Assembly (NCBI GenBank): GCA_940337035.1
Contig: CALNHX010003310.1
Span: 89,247-153,246 of the forward strand
DNA length: 64,000 bases
Reading direction: 5' to 3'
Source of the DNA: Agriotes lineatus
Lineage: Eukaryota > Arthropoda > Insecta > Coleoptera > Elateridae
Shown: one piece after another, positions 15,001 through 26,837 of the stretch
How the letters are laid out: each line of letters opens with the position of its first letter
How positions within the stretch are numbered: position 1 is the stretch's first letter
Notes under the pieces: model-generated
What the model saw: only the letters and a program-made list of their open reading frames with translations
Databases searched by the model: none
What the model was told of the DNA's origin: nothing
Made by a program: the position numbers and the translations under genes

Positions 15001-18000
15001 AGATGGTTTAACAAAAAAGAAAAATTCGGAAAAATTCAAAGGGAAATCCGGAAAATTAAACTCGGGAACGACTTGACCGATTTGGATGATTTTTTTGTTG
15101 TTGTGTTCGTCTTACTCCCGAGATGGTTTAACAAAAAGAAAAATTCGGAAAAATCCAAAGGGAAAGCAGGAAAATTAAACTCGAAAACGACTTGACCGAT
15201 TTGGATGATTTTTCTGTTGTTGTGTTTGTCTTACTCCCGAGGTGGTTTAGCAAAAAAGAAAATTTGGAAAAATCCAAAGGGAAATCCGGAAAATTAAACT
15301 CGAGAACGACTTGACCGATTTGGATGATTTTTTTGTTGTTGTGTTCATCTTACTCCCAAGATGGTTTAGCAGAAAAGAAAAATTTGGAAAATCCAAAGGG
15401 AAAGCCGGAAAATTAAACGTGAGAACGACTTGACCGATTTGGAGGATTTTTTTGTTGTTGTGTTCGTCTTACTCCCGAGATTGTTTAACAGAAGAGAAAA
15501 ATTCGGAAAAATTTAAAGGGAAAGCCGAAAAATTAAACTCGAGAACGACTTGACCGATTTGGATGATTTTTCTGTTGTTGTGTTCGTCTTACTCCCGAGG
15601 TGGTTTAGCAAAAAAGAAAATTTGGAAAAATCCAAAGGGAAATCCGGAAAATTAAACTCGAGAACGACTTGACCGATTTGGATGATTTTTTTGTTGTTGT
15701 GTTCAGCTTACTCCCGAGATGGTTTAGCAGAAAAGAAAAATTTGGAAAATCCAAAGGGAAAGCCGGAAAATTAAACTCGAGAACGACTTGACCGATTTGG
15801 ATGATTTTTTTGTTGTTGTGTTCGTCTTACTCCCGAGATTGTTTAACAGAAGAAAAAAATTCGGAAAAATTTAAAGGGAAAGCCGAAAAATTAAACTCGA
15901 GAACGACTTGACCGATTTAAATGATTTTTTTTGTTGTTGTGTTCGTTTTACTCCCGAGATGGTTTAACAAAAAAGAAAAATTCTGAAAAATCCAAAGGGA
16001 AAGCAGGAAAATTAAACTCGAGAACGAGTTGACCGATTTGGATGATTTTTTTGTTGTTGTGTTCGTCTTACTCCCGAGGTGGTTTAACAAAAAGAAAAAT
16101 TCGGAAAAATCCAAAGGGAAAGCAGGAAAATTAAACTCGAGAACGACTTGACCGATTTAAATGATTTTTTTTGTTGTTGTGTTCGTCTTACTCCCGAGAT
16201 GGTTTAACAAAAAAGAAAAATTCGGAAAAATCCAAAGGGAAAGCAGGAAAATTAAACTCGAGAACGACTTGACCGATTTGGATGATTTTTTTGTTGTTGT
16301 GTTCGTTTTACTCCCGAGATGGTTTAACAGAAAAGAAAATTTCGGAAAAATCCAAAGGGAAAGCCGGAAAATTAAACTCGAGAACGACTTGACCGATTTG
16401 GATGATTTTGTTGTTGTTGTGTTTGTCTTACTCCCGAGATGGTTTAGCAAAAAAGAAAATTCGGAAAAATCCAAAGGGAAAGCCGGCAAATTAAACTCGA
16501 GAACGAGTTGACCGATTTGGATGATTTTTTTGTTGTTGTGTTCGTCTTACTCCCGAAGTGGTTTAGCAAGAAAAAAAATTCGGAAAAATCCAAAGGGAAA
16601 TCCGGAAAATTAAACTCGAGAACGACTGACCGGTTTGGATGATTTTTTTGTTGTTGTGTTCGTCTTACTCCCGAGGTGGTTTAGCAAAAAAGAAAATTTG
16701 GAAAAATCCAAAGGGAAATCCGGAAAATTAAACTCGAGAACGACTTGACCGATTTGGATGATATTTTTGTTGTTGTGTTCGTCTTACTCCCGAGGTGGTT
16801 TAGCAAAAAGGAAAATTTGGAAAAATCCAAAGGGAAATCCGGAAAATTAAACTCGAGAACGACTTGACCGATTTGAATGATTTTTTTGTTGTTGTGTTTG
16901 TCTTATTCCCGAGATGGTTTAACAAAAAAGAAAAATTCGGAAAAATCCAAAGGAAAAGCCGAAAAATTAAACTCGAGAACGACTTGACCGATTTAAATGA
17001 TTTTTTTGTTGTTGTGTTCGTCTTACTCCCGAGATGGTTTAACAAAAAAGAAAAATTCGGAAAAATCCAAAGGGAAAGCAGGAAAATTAAACTCGAGAAC
17101 GAGTTGACCGATTTGGATGATTTTTTTGTTGTTGTGTTCGTCTTACTCCCGAGATGGTTTAACAAAAAGAAAAATTCGGAAAAATCCAAAGGGAAAGCAG
17201 GAAAATTAAACTCGAGAACGACTTGACCGATTTGGATGATTTTTTTGTTGTTGTGTTCGTCTTACTCCCGAGGTGGTTTAGCAAAAAAGAAAATTTGGAA
17301 AAATCCAAAGGAAAATCCGGAAAATTAAACTCGAGAACGACTTGACCGATTTGGATGATTTTTTTGTTGTTGTGTTTGTCTTACTCCCGAGATGGTTTAA
17401 CAAAAAGAAAAATTCGGAAAAATCCAAAGGGAAAGCAGGAAAATTAAACTCGAGAACGACTTCACCGATTTGGATGATTTTTCTGTTGTTGTGTTCGTCT
17501 TACTCCCGAGGTGGTTTAGCAAAAAAGAAAATTTGGAAAAATCCAAAGGGAAATCCGAAAAATTAAACTTGAGAACGACTTGACCGATTTGGATGATTTT
17601 TTTGTTGTTGTGTTCGTCTTACTCCCGAGATGGTTTAACAAAAAAGAAAAATTCGGAAAAATCTAAAGGGAAAGCCGGAAAATTAAACTCGAGAACGAGT
17701 TGACCGATTTGGATGATTTTGTTGTTGTTGTGTTCGTCTTACTCCCGAAGTGGTTTAGCAAGAAAGAAAATTCGGAAAAATCCAAAGGGAAATCCGGAAA
17801 ATTAAACTCGAGAACGACTTGACCGATTTGGATGATTTTTTTGTTGTTGTGTTCGTCTTAGTCCCGAGGTGGTTTAGCAAAAACGAAAATTTGGAAAAAT
17901 CCAAAGGGAAATCCGGAAAATTAAACTCGAGAACGACTTGACCGATTTGGATGATATTTTTGTTGTTGTGTTCGTCTTACTCCCGAGGTGGTTTAGCAAA

Positions 18001-21000
18001 AAAGAAAATTTGGAAAAATCCAAAGGGAAATCCGGAAAATTAAACTCGAGAACGACTTGACCGATTTGGATGATTTTTTTGTTGTTGTGTTTGTCTTACT
18101 CCCGAGATGGTTTAACAAAAAAGAAAAATTCGGAAAAATTCAAAGAAAAATCCGGAAAATTAAACTCGAGAACCACTTGACCGATTTGGATGATTTTTTT
18201 GTTGTTGTGTTTGTCTTACTCCCGAGATGGTTTAACAAAAAAGAAAAATTCGGAAAAATTCAAAGGGAAATCCGGAAAATTAAACTCGGGAACGACTTGA
18301 CCGATTTGGATGATTTTTTTGTTGTTGTGTTCGTCTTACTCCCGAGATGGTTTAACAAAAAGAAAAATTCGGAAAAATCCAAAGGGAAAGCAGGAAAATT
18401 AAACTCGTAAACGACTTGACCGATTTGGATGATTTTTCTGTTGTTGTGTTTGTCTTACTCCCGAGGTGGTTTAGCAAAAAAGAAAATTTGGAAAAATCCA
18501 AAGGGAAATCCGGAAAATTAAACTCGAGAACGACTTGACCGATTTGGATGATATTTTTGTTGTTGTGTTCGTCTTACTCCCGAGGTGGTTTAGCAAAAAG
18601 GAAAATTTGGAAAAATCCAAAGGGAAATCCGGAAAATTAAACTCGAGAACGACTTGACCGATTTGAATGATTTTTTTGTTGTTGTGTTTGTCTTACTCCC
18701 GAGATGGTTTAACAAAAAAGAAAAATTCGGAAAAATCCAAAGGAAAAGCCGAAAAATTAAACTCGAGAACGACTTGACCGATTTAAATGATTTTTTTGTT
18801 GTTGTGTTCGTCTTACTCCCGAGATGGTTTAACAAAAAAGAAAAATTCGGAAAAATCCAAAGGGAAAGCAGGAAAATTAAACTCGAGAACGAGTTGACCG
18901 ATTTGGATGATTTTTTTGTTGTTGTGTTCGTCTTACTCCCGAGATGGTTTAACAAAAAGAAAAATTCGGAAAAATCAAAAGGGAAAGCAGGAAAATTAAA
19001 CTCGAGAACGACTTGACCGATTTGGATGATTTTTTTGTTGTTGTGTTCGTCTTACTCCCGAGATGGTTTAACAAAAAGAAAAATTCGGAAAAATCCAAAG
19101 GGAAAGCAGGAAAATTAAACTCGAGAACGAGTTGACCGATTTGGATGATTTTTTTGTTGTTGTGTTCGTCTTACTCCCGAGATGGTTTAACAAAAAGAAA
19201 AATTCGGAAAAATCCAAAAAGAAATCCGGAAAATTAAACTTGAGAACGACTTGACCGATTTGGATGATTTTTTTGTTGTTGTGTTCGTCTTACTCCCCAG
19301 ATGGTTTAACAAAAAAGAAAAATTCGGAAAAATCTAAAGGGAAAGCCGGAAAATTAAACTCGAGAACGAGTTGACCGATTTGGATGATTTTGTTGTTGTT
19401 GTGTTCGTCTTACTCCCGAAGTGGTTTAGCAAGAAAGAAAATTCGGAAAAATCCAAAGGGAAATCCGGAAAATTAAACTCGAGAACGACTTGACCGATTT
19501 GGATGATTTTTTTGTTGTTGTGTTCGTCTTAGTCCCGAGGTGGTTTAGCAAAAACGAAAATTTGGAAAAATCCAAAGGGAAATCCGGAAAATTAAACTCG
19601 AGAACGACTTGTCCGATTTGGATGATTTTTTTGTTGTTGTGTTCGTCTTACTCCCGAGGTGGTTTAGCAAAAAAGAAAATTTGGAAAAATCCAAAGGGAA
19701 ATCCGGAAAATTAAACTCGAGAACGACTTGACCGATTTGGATGATTTTTTTGTTGTTGTGTTTGTCTTACTCCCGAGATGGTTTAACAAAAAAGAAAAAT
19801 TCGGAAAAATTCAAAGGAAAATCCGGAAAATTAAACTCGAAAACGACTTGACCGATTTGGATGATTTTTCTGTTGTTGTGTTTGTCTTACTCCCGAGGTG
19901 GTTTAGCAAAAAAGAAAATTTGGAAAAATCCAAAGGGAAATCCGGAAAATTAAACTCGAGAACGACTTGACCGATTTGGATGATTTTTTTGTTGTTGTGT
20001 TCATCTTACTCCCGAGATGGTTTAGCAGAAAAGAAAAATTTGGAAAATCCAAAGGAAAAGCCGGAAAACTAAACTCGAGAACGACTTGACCGATTTGGAT
20101 GTTTTTTTTGTTGTTGTGTTCGTCTTACTCCCGAGATTGTTTAACAGAAGAGAAAAATTCGGAAAAATTTAAAGGGAAAACCGAAAAATTAAACTCGAGA
20201 ACGACTTGACCGATTTGGATGATTTTTCTGTTGTTGTGTTCGTCTTACTCCCGAGGTGGTTTAGCAAAAAAGAAAATTCGGAAAAATCCAAAGGAAAATC
20301 CGGAAAATTAAACTCGAGAACGACTTGACCGATTTGGATGATTTTTTGTTGTTGTGTTTGTCTTACTCCCGAGATGGTTTAACAAAAAAGAAAAATTCGG
20401 AAAAATTCAAAGGGAAATCCGGAAAATTAAACTCGGGAACGACTTGACCGATTTGGATGATTTTTTTGTTGTTGTGTTCGTCTTACTCCCGAGATGGTTT
20501 AACAAAAAGAAAAATTCGGAAAAATCCAAAGGGAAAGCAGGAAAATTAAACTCGAAAACGACTTGACCGATTTGGATGATTTTTCTGTTGTTGTGTTTGT
20601 CTTACTCCCGAGGTGGTTTAGCAAAAAAGAAAATTTGGAAAAATCCAAAGGGAAATCCGGAAAATTAAACTCGAGAACGACTTGACCGATTTGGATGATT
20701 TTTTTGTTGTTGTGTTCATCTTACTCCCAAGATGGTTTAGCAGAAAAGAAAAATTTGGAAAATCCAAAGGGAAAGCCGGAAAATTAAACGTGAGAACGAC
20801 TTGACCGATTTGGAGGATTTTTTTGTTGTTGTGTTCGTCTTACTCCCGAGATTGTTTAACAGAAGAGAAAAATTCGGAAAAATTTAAAGGGAAAGCCGAA
20901 AAATTAAACTCGAGAACGACTTGACCGATTGGGATGATTTTTCTGTTGTTGTGTTCGTCTTACTCCCGAGGTGGTTTAGCAAAAAAGAAAATTTGGAAAA

Positions 21001-21383
21001 ATCCAAAGGGAAATCCGGAAAATTAAACTCGAGAACGACTTGACCGATTTGGATGATTTTTTTGTTGTTGTGTTCAGCTTACTCCCGAGATGGTTTAGCA
21101 GAAAAGAAAAATTTGGAAAATCCAAAGGGAAAGCCGGAAAATTAAACTCGAGAACGACTTGACCGATTTGGATGATTTTTTTGTTGTTGTGTTCGTCTTA
21201 CTCCCGAGATTGTTTAACAGAAGAAAAAAATTCGGAAAAATTTAAAGGGAAAGCCGAAAAATTAAACTCGAGAACGACTTGACCGATTTGGATGATTTTT
21301 CTGTTGTTGTGTTCGTCTTACTCCCGAGGTGGTTTAGCAAAAAAGAAAATTTGGAAAAATCCACAGGGAAAGCCGAAAAATTG
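1..21383. repeat. 119-120 bp satellite array with nested higher-order repeats
   Basis: About 179 head-to-tail monomers of 119-120 bp fill the first third of the window, which starts inside the array. Each monomer has a T-rich part (TTTTTTTGTTGTTGTG), a CTTACTCCCGAG segment, an A-rich part, and almost always AAACTCGAGAACG, so an XhoI site recurs nearly every unit. Two main flavours alternate (GAGATGGTTTAAC and GAGGTGGTTTAGC). Copies of diagnostic variants recur at offsets of about 597, 2981-2987, 5370 and 10745 bp, that is 5, 25, 45 and 90 monomers. Blocks near 3.7-7.7 kb reappear near 14.4-18.4 kb, and 7.8-10.8 kb reappears at 10.8-13.8 kb. The short open frames here (up to 129 codons, both strands) follow from the 120-bp unit being divisible by three. 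They are not taken as genes. The last monomer is cut off near 21383. Confidence 0.97.
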
Positions 21384-21522
21384 GAAACTATCGAAAGTGT
21401 GTTTTCCTATACACTGTACGACTTTCTATTTGCAGTCATACTTTTATGATTCTGTGCTTAATGGTTTGAAGGGTTTTCCCCATCATGTCATAATCCAAAA
21501 CAACATTTGCCGGGTCAGCTAG
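21384..21522 (+). mobile_element. Helitron-like 3' terminus bordering the satellite
   Basis: Where the satellite stops, about 140 bp of non-satellite sequence leads to TTTGCCGGGTCAGCTAG followed by T. A 3' end of CTRR preceded by a GC-rich stem and inserted before a T is the hallmark of Helitrons, and insect Helitrons commonly end in a CGGGT-x-GCTAG block. The left half of the stem is poorly preserved (CCAAAACAACATTTGCCGGG). Known Helitron and DINE-type elements often carry a tandem array close to this end, which would explain the contact between array and terminus. No Rep/helicase gene and no 5' TC terminus are in view. Coincidence is possible because the motif is short. Confidence 0.45.
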
Positions 21523-22211
21523 TATCTTATAATTATCTTGCAAGCAATGAAATAGATCAGCTTTCGGACTAGCTGTGGACGTATATGTCGCCTGAAATTA
21601 ATTTGCAGTTTAAGACATGAACGGTTTGTACAGTTTTTTTTCAGAATTCAGAAGCCTTCAACAGATTTCAGAAACGTTAAGACACTCTTTAAAAACCGAT
21701 TTATCTGTAAAAACATTTCAATGGTTTTCGTCAGGTTTCGAAGATTTTTAAAGACTAGAAAGTACACTTCAGTTTCCGCAAAGACTTTAAAAGGTTTTTT
21801 AAAAGTACCTGCTGAGCTGATCTAGAAATAATTCAGAGTGTTTAAACATTATACATGAATCGGAAATTTTTTTACCAATCTCAGAATGATCTAAAATCTA
21901 CCCGGTATATTGTTGATAGTCCTAGATAAAGTTTACAGATTTCAAATTAAAGAATTCAAGTTTTTGAAACCCTGCCTCCATATACCTGAGTTATTAAAAA
22001 ACTGGTATGTAATTGAAATTTAAAAAAAAATCAAATTAAGGATATTAACATCGTAACAGTAACTAACACAAAAACGGGACGTGCAACGGAATGAGGAATT
22101 TGGGGGTCCTCCCCCGGGGAAAAAGTTTCGAATTTAATTCTTAAAACTAGCACTTTTAGGCCATCCTAAACTCCTGCATATTAGACATAAAGTAAGAAAC
22201 ATGTGTAAAAT
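21523..22211. other. AT-rich noncoding stretch
   Basis: No open frame, RNA gene or clear repeat was recognised here. It is AT-rich with A and T runs, and lies between the Helitron-like end and an inverted-repeat element. Confidence 0.5.
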
Positions 22212-23484
22212 ACAAGGTGTCCCAAAAAGATACCAACAAACTTCAGGGTTATAAGAGACGATGAAACATAAAGTTTTTGCTAATAAACGTTTTCTTTTAA
22301 AATCCTCCCCGCTGAGTCGCACCCTGCTAAAGAGGGAGGTTAAAATTAGGTCTTTGTAATTTTTCTGAAAACTGGAAAATGGTATTAACGTGATTATTCA
22401 ATGCTATAATAAACAAACCAATTGGTCAATTCGTCAGAAACGGTCAATCAAAATTGAGTGTATTTGAAAACACCTCAAGTCGCAGTGTTTTCACGCGATC
22501 ACGATTGATGTTAATGAATTCAATTTAGTGAGCAGCCTTTGACTGACGTTTTGCCAAAACGTCAAAGTAAAGTTTGCAAATCGGCGTCGTTCTAAAACTG
22601 AATAATAATGGTATTGCAAGCCTCGGTATTGAATTCGTAGTGAAAAACGTTAAAAAACTTGGCTGTCGAACATGGTAAAATCGAATTCATATATTTATAT
22701 TGTTGAATAATCTTTCCAAATACCACGCAAGATAAAATTATGGAGAGATTTTGTTTTCGTTTACATACAAATTATTGCAAATTTCTCTCAACAAAAACTG
22801 CTAAAATACCACTCGACCTGCGGTCTTGTGAAATTTTTAACGCAGTTTTGGTTTCGAGACATTTAAAGGCAATAATTTGCATGTAAACGATAAAAATCCC
22901 AATATTTTTCACTTTTTGTGGTATTACCCTTGGAAATTTCCGGATATGTACTACCAATACCAGATTAATTTATGAAATATTTTAAAACTTTTACGCATAC
23001 CTTTAAGGGGTTGAAATTAGCAACCCTTATAAATGTTTTCTTTAGAAATTTTTAATGGTTAAAAATTTGTTTATAGAAAATATGATGTGAAAAGCCTGCT
23101 TTATTCAAAAAACTGTTTTAGCCATTTTAAGTGTTTGGTGAAGGCTAGGCAATAGTTTCTGTGTAAAAAGTACATTATGATGCTAAGCATTTTGTTGAAT
23201 AACTTTGCCGTGCATCTTAATGTAGTTTATTTTTTACACGTGCATATGGGTGTAACGAAAAAAAAACCAAAAGAACTAAAAAGTTTTTAAATAAATCGCG
23301 CTTTCTAGAACACGCATATTTTTGTATAATCAAATGTTTGTCCGTTAAACAGTTCTAATACAACCACACTCTCCAGAAGGGTAGGCGGAGAGAGATTTAA
23401 AAGGAAAATGTGCAAAATGTTTGTGTCATCATCCCTTATAACATAACCACCCGAAGTTTGTCGGTATCTTTTGAAACACCTTGT
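22212..23484. mobile_element. Non-autonomous inverted-repeat DNA transposon, about 1.27 kb
   Basis: The left end ACAAGGTGTCCCAAAAAGAT and the reverse complement of the right end (ACAAGGTGTTTCAAAAGAT) match. The match continues imperfectly for about 120 bp per side, including AACAAACTTC-GGGTTATAAG and a CTCCCCGC/CTCTCCGC block. Termini of the type ACA-GGTGTCCCAAAA are common on insect cut-and-paste elements. An inner inverted pair (CGTTTACATACAAATTATTGC near 22757 and its complement near 22890) forms a second hairpin. The interior has no credible transposase frame, so the element would depend on a transposase made elsewhere. No clean target duplication was seen at the chosen ends. Confidence 0.6.
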
Positions 23485-25278
23485 GCAACCAAGACGAATG
23501 TTCTTTGGATCAATAAGTAAACCAAAACTGATGGATTTTATTACACTATTTGACATATTACTTATATCTTTATATCAGATATTCTGTGATATTGACAGTA
23601 CCTTGTTTCAGCACCTTGGTTTAATAACTGACAACTTCAGAAGTACCTACTAAAACGAATATGCTTTATTATTATAAGCCAAGGACATTCGAAAAAGCGA
23701 AAATAAAAATAAAAGCAAATGTAATTTTAGCATTACATAGTCATATACAAATACCTACTTAAAATATGTATGGAAAATCGTTCTTAATTAATACTATATA
23801 ATATACCGCGAATTCAGCGGAACAGTTCTTTTTTCCAGTGAAATGTTTTTGTGGCATAGTATTCAATCAAAAATGTCCTAATAACAAGCCAAAACCCAGA
23901 TTTTAGATTTTTTCAAAATTTAAATTATTTGTACCCAGTCTCTCTAATTTTTCTGTCCGCTAAACGCAAACGAAGGGAAGAACTATAAATTGACATAGTT
24001 GATAAGGCACGTAGGTGCACCTTGGCTATTTTTAAAACGTTGTATAGAAAGACTATCGACAAATTGTATGGCTGTCTATAGTTACTTTTTAAGTATAGAC
24101 AAATGTTTTGGTCACAAAAAACTGTTAAAAATAAATAAAAATGCTGATAGCTTCACCTGAACGTGAGATTTATGTGCTTGTTTGTAATAGTAATATTGTT
24201 GGTGTTTCTAAAACTTTTAGTAAAGGAATACGATCGAATGAAACGAATGCACTTTAGTTATACATCATGACTGGGTTCATTAAGAATTTCTTATAATTTT
24301 ATAACTACAGGAAAATTGAGAAGGTGATTGGCATAGTATTGCTGGAATATTAAATTTGGAAGCCAAATTTCCATTATCTTCAGAGTTTCAATATTTTATT
24401 TCAAAAATAAAGAATCCAAATTTGAAAATTGATATAAACCTGCGGTGCACTGACGTAGTGGAGATATTTAAAAACTATCAAGAGCGTGAAAGTGGAAATG
24501 AATGTAAAAATTTAAATACTAAATGGCAAGATGTTTGTAATCTCAAAAATAATGTAAATGTGTTTTTTTTCTTTTCATATTTTTTTAGGCGTAGGTATAT
24601 TACATTCCCTCACTCCTGAGCGCTAACCTTTTGCTCTACCTGACTGCTTGCAAGGGATTAGTAGAGGATATTCTTAAAGATATTATGAAAACTGCTTTGT
24701 CAGGATCGGGCGAATAGATGTTTGTTTATGTATTATTCTAAAAACCACCAAGATAATTACTGATTTGTTGTAAATTATTATAGAGGATGTCCCATAATTT
24801 TTCGTCAGATTTAGTTTAAAAGATAATTAACCAATAACACAGGATTTATTATATGTTTTTACAAATTATATTTACTTAATAAACTATTTACAAGAACATT
24901 CAATAATATATTGAATATGGCTCTTCTTTAGCTATTCGTTTTAAATTTTCTAAATAACCTGCAATTAGTGATTTTACACAGGAGTCGGGCACCTTTTGGG
25001 AATCATTCTTATAAATTCTTTTGAAAAAATTCAGATTCTTTGCTTTTTTTTACGCCTTCCATACTGCTGCTTCACCAGTGCCCAGAAATAAATTAAATTT
25101 ACTTTGACCAAACAATGCCACTTTATGAAATACTAACCCACACCAAGTTTCATTAGAATACCTCTAGGCGTTTTCCAAATTTTTGAAAAAAAAGATATTT
25201 TTGTTTAAACTTCAACATCCTGTATTTTGAAAACGAAGCCATTTAGGTCGCATGGTTGTATAAACTTTTTATCTTAGA
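23485..25278. other. Noncoding stretch with two unassigned short frames
   Basis: AT-rich DNA between an inverted-repeat element and the BEL/Pao left LTR. Two short frames look slightly protein-like but match nothing I recognise. One is plus-strand 24356-24586, ending before a GT and following a CTACAG at about 24310. The other is minus-strand, roughly 25045-24912, ending in a Lys/Tyr-rich tail. Either could be an old exon or a transposon scrap. A GGATGTCCCATAA string at 24785 resembles element termini of the GGGTGTCCC type. No gene is claimed. Confidence 0.4.
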
Positions 25279-26075
25279 TGTTTGATTCACACAGATGCGT
25301 GCATCAAAACCTTTTTGATTATAATTAATCATGTAATTCAAGTCATAACTGTTCTATCTCATTCTAAAGTCAAATTTGCATCTTGCCGTATTTGTTTGCC
25401 TCTGTTAATATTGGAAAGGAATTTGTAAGCTTCCCTTAATGGCTTTTAAGCGGATGGATACATTTTCTAATAGAACTTAAGCCGACTTAGCATATTTGGG
25501 AATCATGTGTTTATGGATTTCGTTCAATGCCTCATTGAGAGAGCTTAGCATTAAGATTCTTAGAATAAGCATTTATTCCAAAACAACGTGCGACGCTCCG
25601 ATTGGCTACGCAGGATCGCCTCAGCCAATAGTGTTTGAGCTTTCCCCTCCTTGATGAATTTGCGAGTTCGGCTCGTTGTCAATTCAGAGTTAGTTAGATA
25701 CAGAATTTCGAGTAAGCAAGTTCAGCTATGCTTTGTGCTGGTTTGCGGTTCGGTCTAACTCCCTGGTAAAGACGGTTCCAGGTTGTTATGTGTGACGGTT
25801 ACGCGCAATTCCCTATTTTCGCGTGGCCAATCCAAGCGTATCACAACAGTTGAAGCTATTGTAAAAAACCATCGGTCCATCAGTGACGTTTGTAATCGTT
25901 GTTACTCAATATACTCGTGTTTGTTAAGTCTTGTTTCACTCCAACAAATAACTGAACCCAAGTCAGGGTTATTAAGTGGCAGTTCCCGGCAATCCCATTG
26001 AACCGGAATTCGCAGCGGATTAACTGGAGGCCCCATTCGTGAAAGCCTCTTTTCAAGTTAATCATACAAAAAACA
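25279..26075 (+). repeat. BEL/Pao left LTR
   Basis: It begins TGTTTGATTCACACAG and ends CATACAAAAAACA, so it carries the usual TG...CA ends. The boundaries come from alignment with the right LTR and from the primer site one base downstream. It is about 797 bp, and the right LTR is 814 bp because of small indels (for example near 25370 and 25535). As the 5' LTR it would hold the promoter; I could not single out a convincing TATA box. Confidence 0.93.
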
Positions 26076-26076
26076 T

Positions 26077-26094
26077 TGGTCCTTCGAGCCGGAT
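26077..26094 (+). promoter_or_regulatory. Primer binding site for tRNA-Tyr
   Basis: TGGTCCTTCGAGCCGGAT starts one base after the left LTR. It is the reverse complement of ATCCGGCTCGAAGGA plus CCA, which is the 3' end of insect tRNA-Tyr (whose acceptor stem begins CCTTCGA). It would prime minus-strand DNA synthesis. Confidence 0.85.
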
Positions 26095-26369
26095 GTGGAA
26101 GAAGCTAAAAAACGCGAGTGTACAAGTTTCCAGTAGCTGGTGGATGCAATTGCTCCAACATCATTTCGTCGGAGAGCGTCAAGAAGCTTCGCCAACACCA
26201 GGAAATTCAACCATCGAGAGCCTACACCGAGTCCAGGTCCCACGTCAAGCGGCAGCGATCGGCAGCGGGTTGGTTTTCTGTTCGTCAGGAAGTTACAACG
26301 TTCTCAAATCAAAAGTAAGTCCTTTTCCATTACACCTTCGTTTAGTGTTGTTTTTTGCTTGTGTCAGTC

Positions 26370-26837
26370 ATGGTGGAAACTCGTTCGACATCAGCGGTCA
26401 TGTCGGAAACTCGCACTTTAACCACTCGTTGCAAATTCATAAAAGCCCAAGTAGATAGTTTCGAAACTCTATTTCATGGAATTTCGTCGTCCAGCCCCGT
26501 GAAGGCTCACGAGGTCGGCAACTTGTCAAAAGAGTTTAGTTGTTTCCAAAATTTGTTGGATGAGTATAAGAAGTCAATGGAGGGCCTAATGGAGGCCGAC
26601 GCTGAACACTTTGATAAACTTTTCAATGAATTCGACTCTTTTATGACTCATTTTAGCGAGATTAGTAGCACAGTCGAGGAATTCTTATCAAAAAATAAGA
26701 TCAGTCCGGGTATAAAACCGAAACTAGGTCAAAATTCTTTGCAAAGTGGCCCTTCAGGAGAGCTCTGGATTAAGATTACCACCCTTAGATTTGCCTTCCT
26801 TTTCGGGGAAATTCGAGAATTGGGTTCAATTTCATGA
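26370..26837 (+). pseudogene. BEL/Pao gag, N-terminal part (frameshifted)
   Basis: The first ATG of the polyprotein reads MVETRSTSAVMSETR and opens a charged, helical-looking gag N-terminus that would form part of the virus-like particle. After about 125 residues the frame loses homology. The hallmark gag sequence (LPPLDLPSFSGKFENW, DUF1759) resumes in another frame at about 26770. The sequence therefore carries a frameshift around 26745. BEL/Pao elements normally encode gag-pol as one uninterrupted frame, so I read this as a disabling indel, not programmed recoding. The tail after about 26746 in this frame is noise. Confidence 0.75.

Noticed and set aside
1..21383. Dozens of open frames of 60-129 codons on both strands
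   Set aside because: They repeat with the satellite period, occur on both strands at once, and break wherever a 119-bp unit replaces a 120-bp unit. They are by-products of the repeat.
24356..24619. 87-codon frame as a host gene exon
   Set aside because: It contains QERESG, which also occurs in the polymerase at 59.4 kb, but the surrounding residues do not align, and it ends in low-complexity Phe-rich sequence. Kept only as an unassigned frame.
26140..26421. Overlapping frames before the gag ATG
   Set aside because: They lie in the BEL/Pao leader between primer site and gag, have no family resemblance, and are out of frame with gag.
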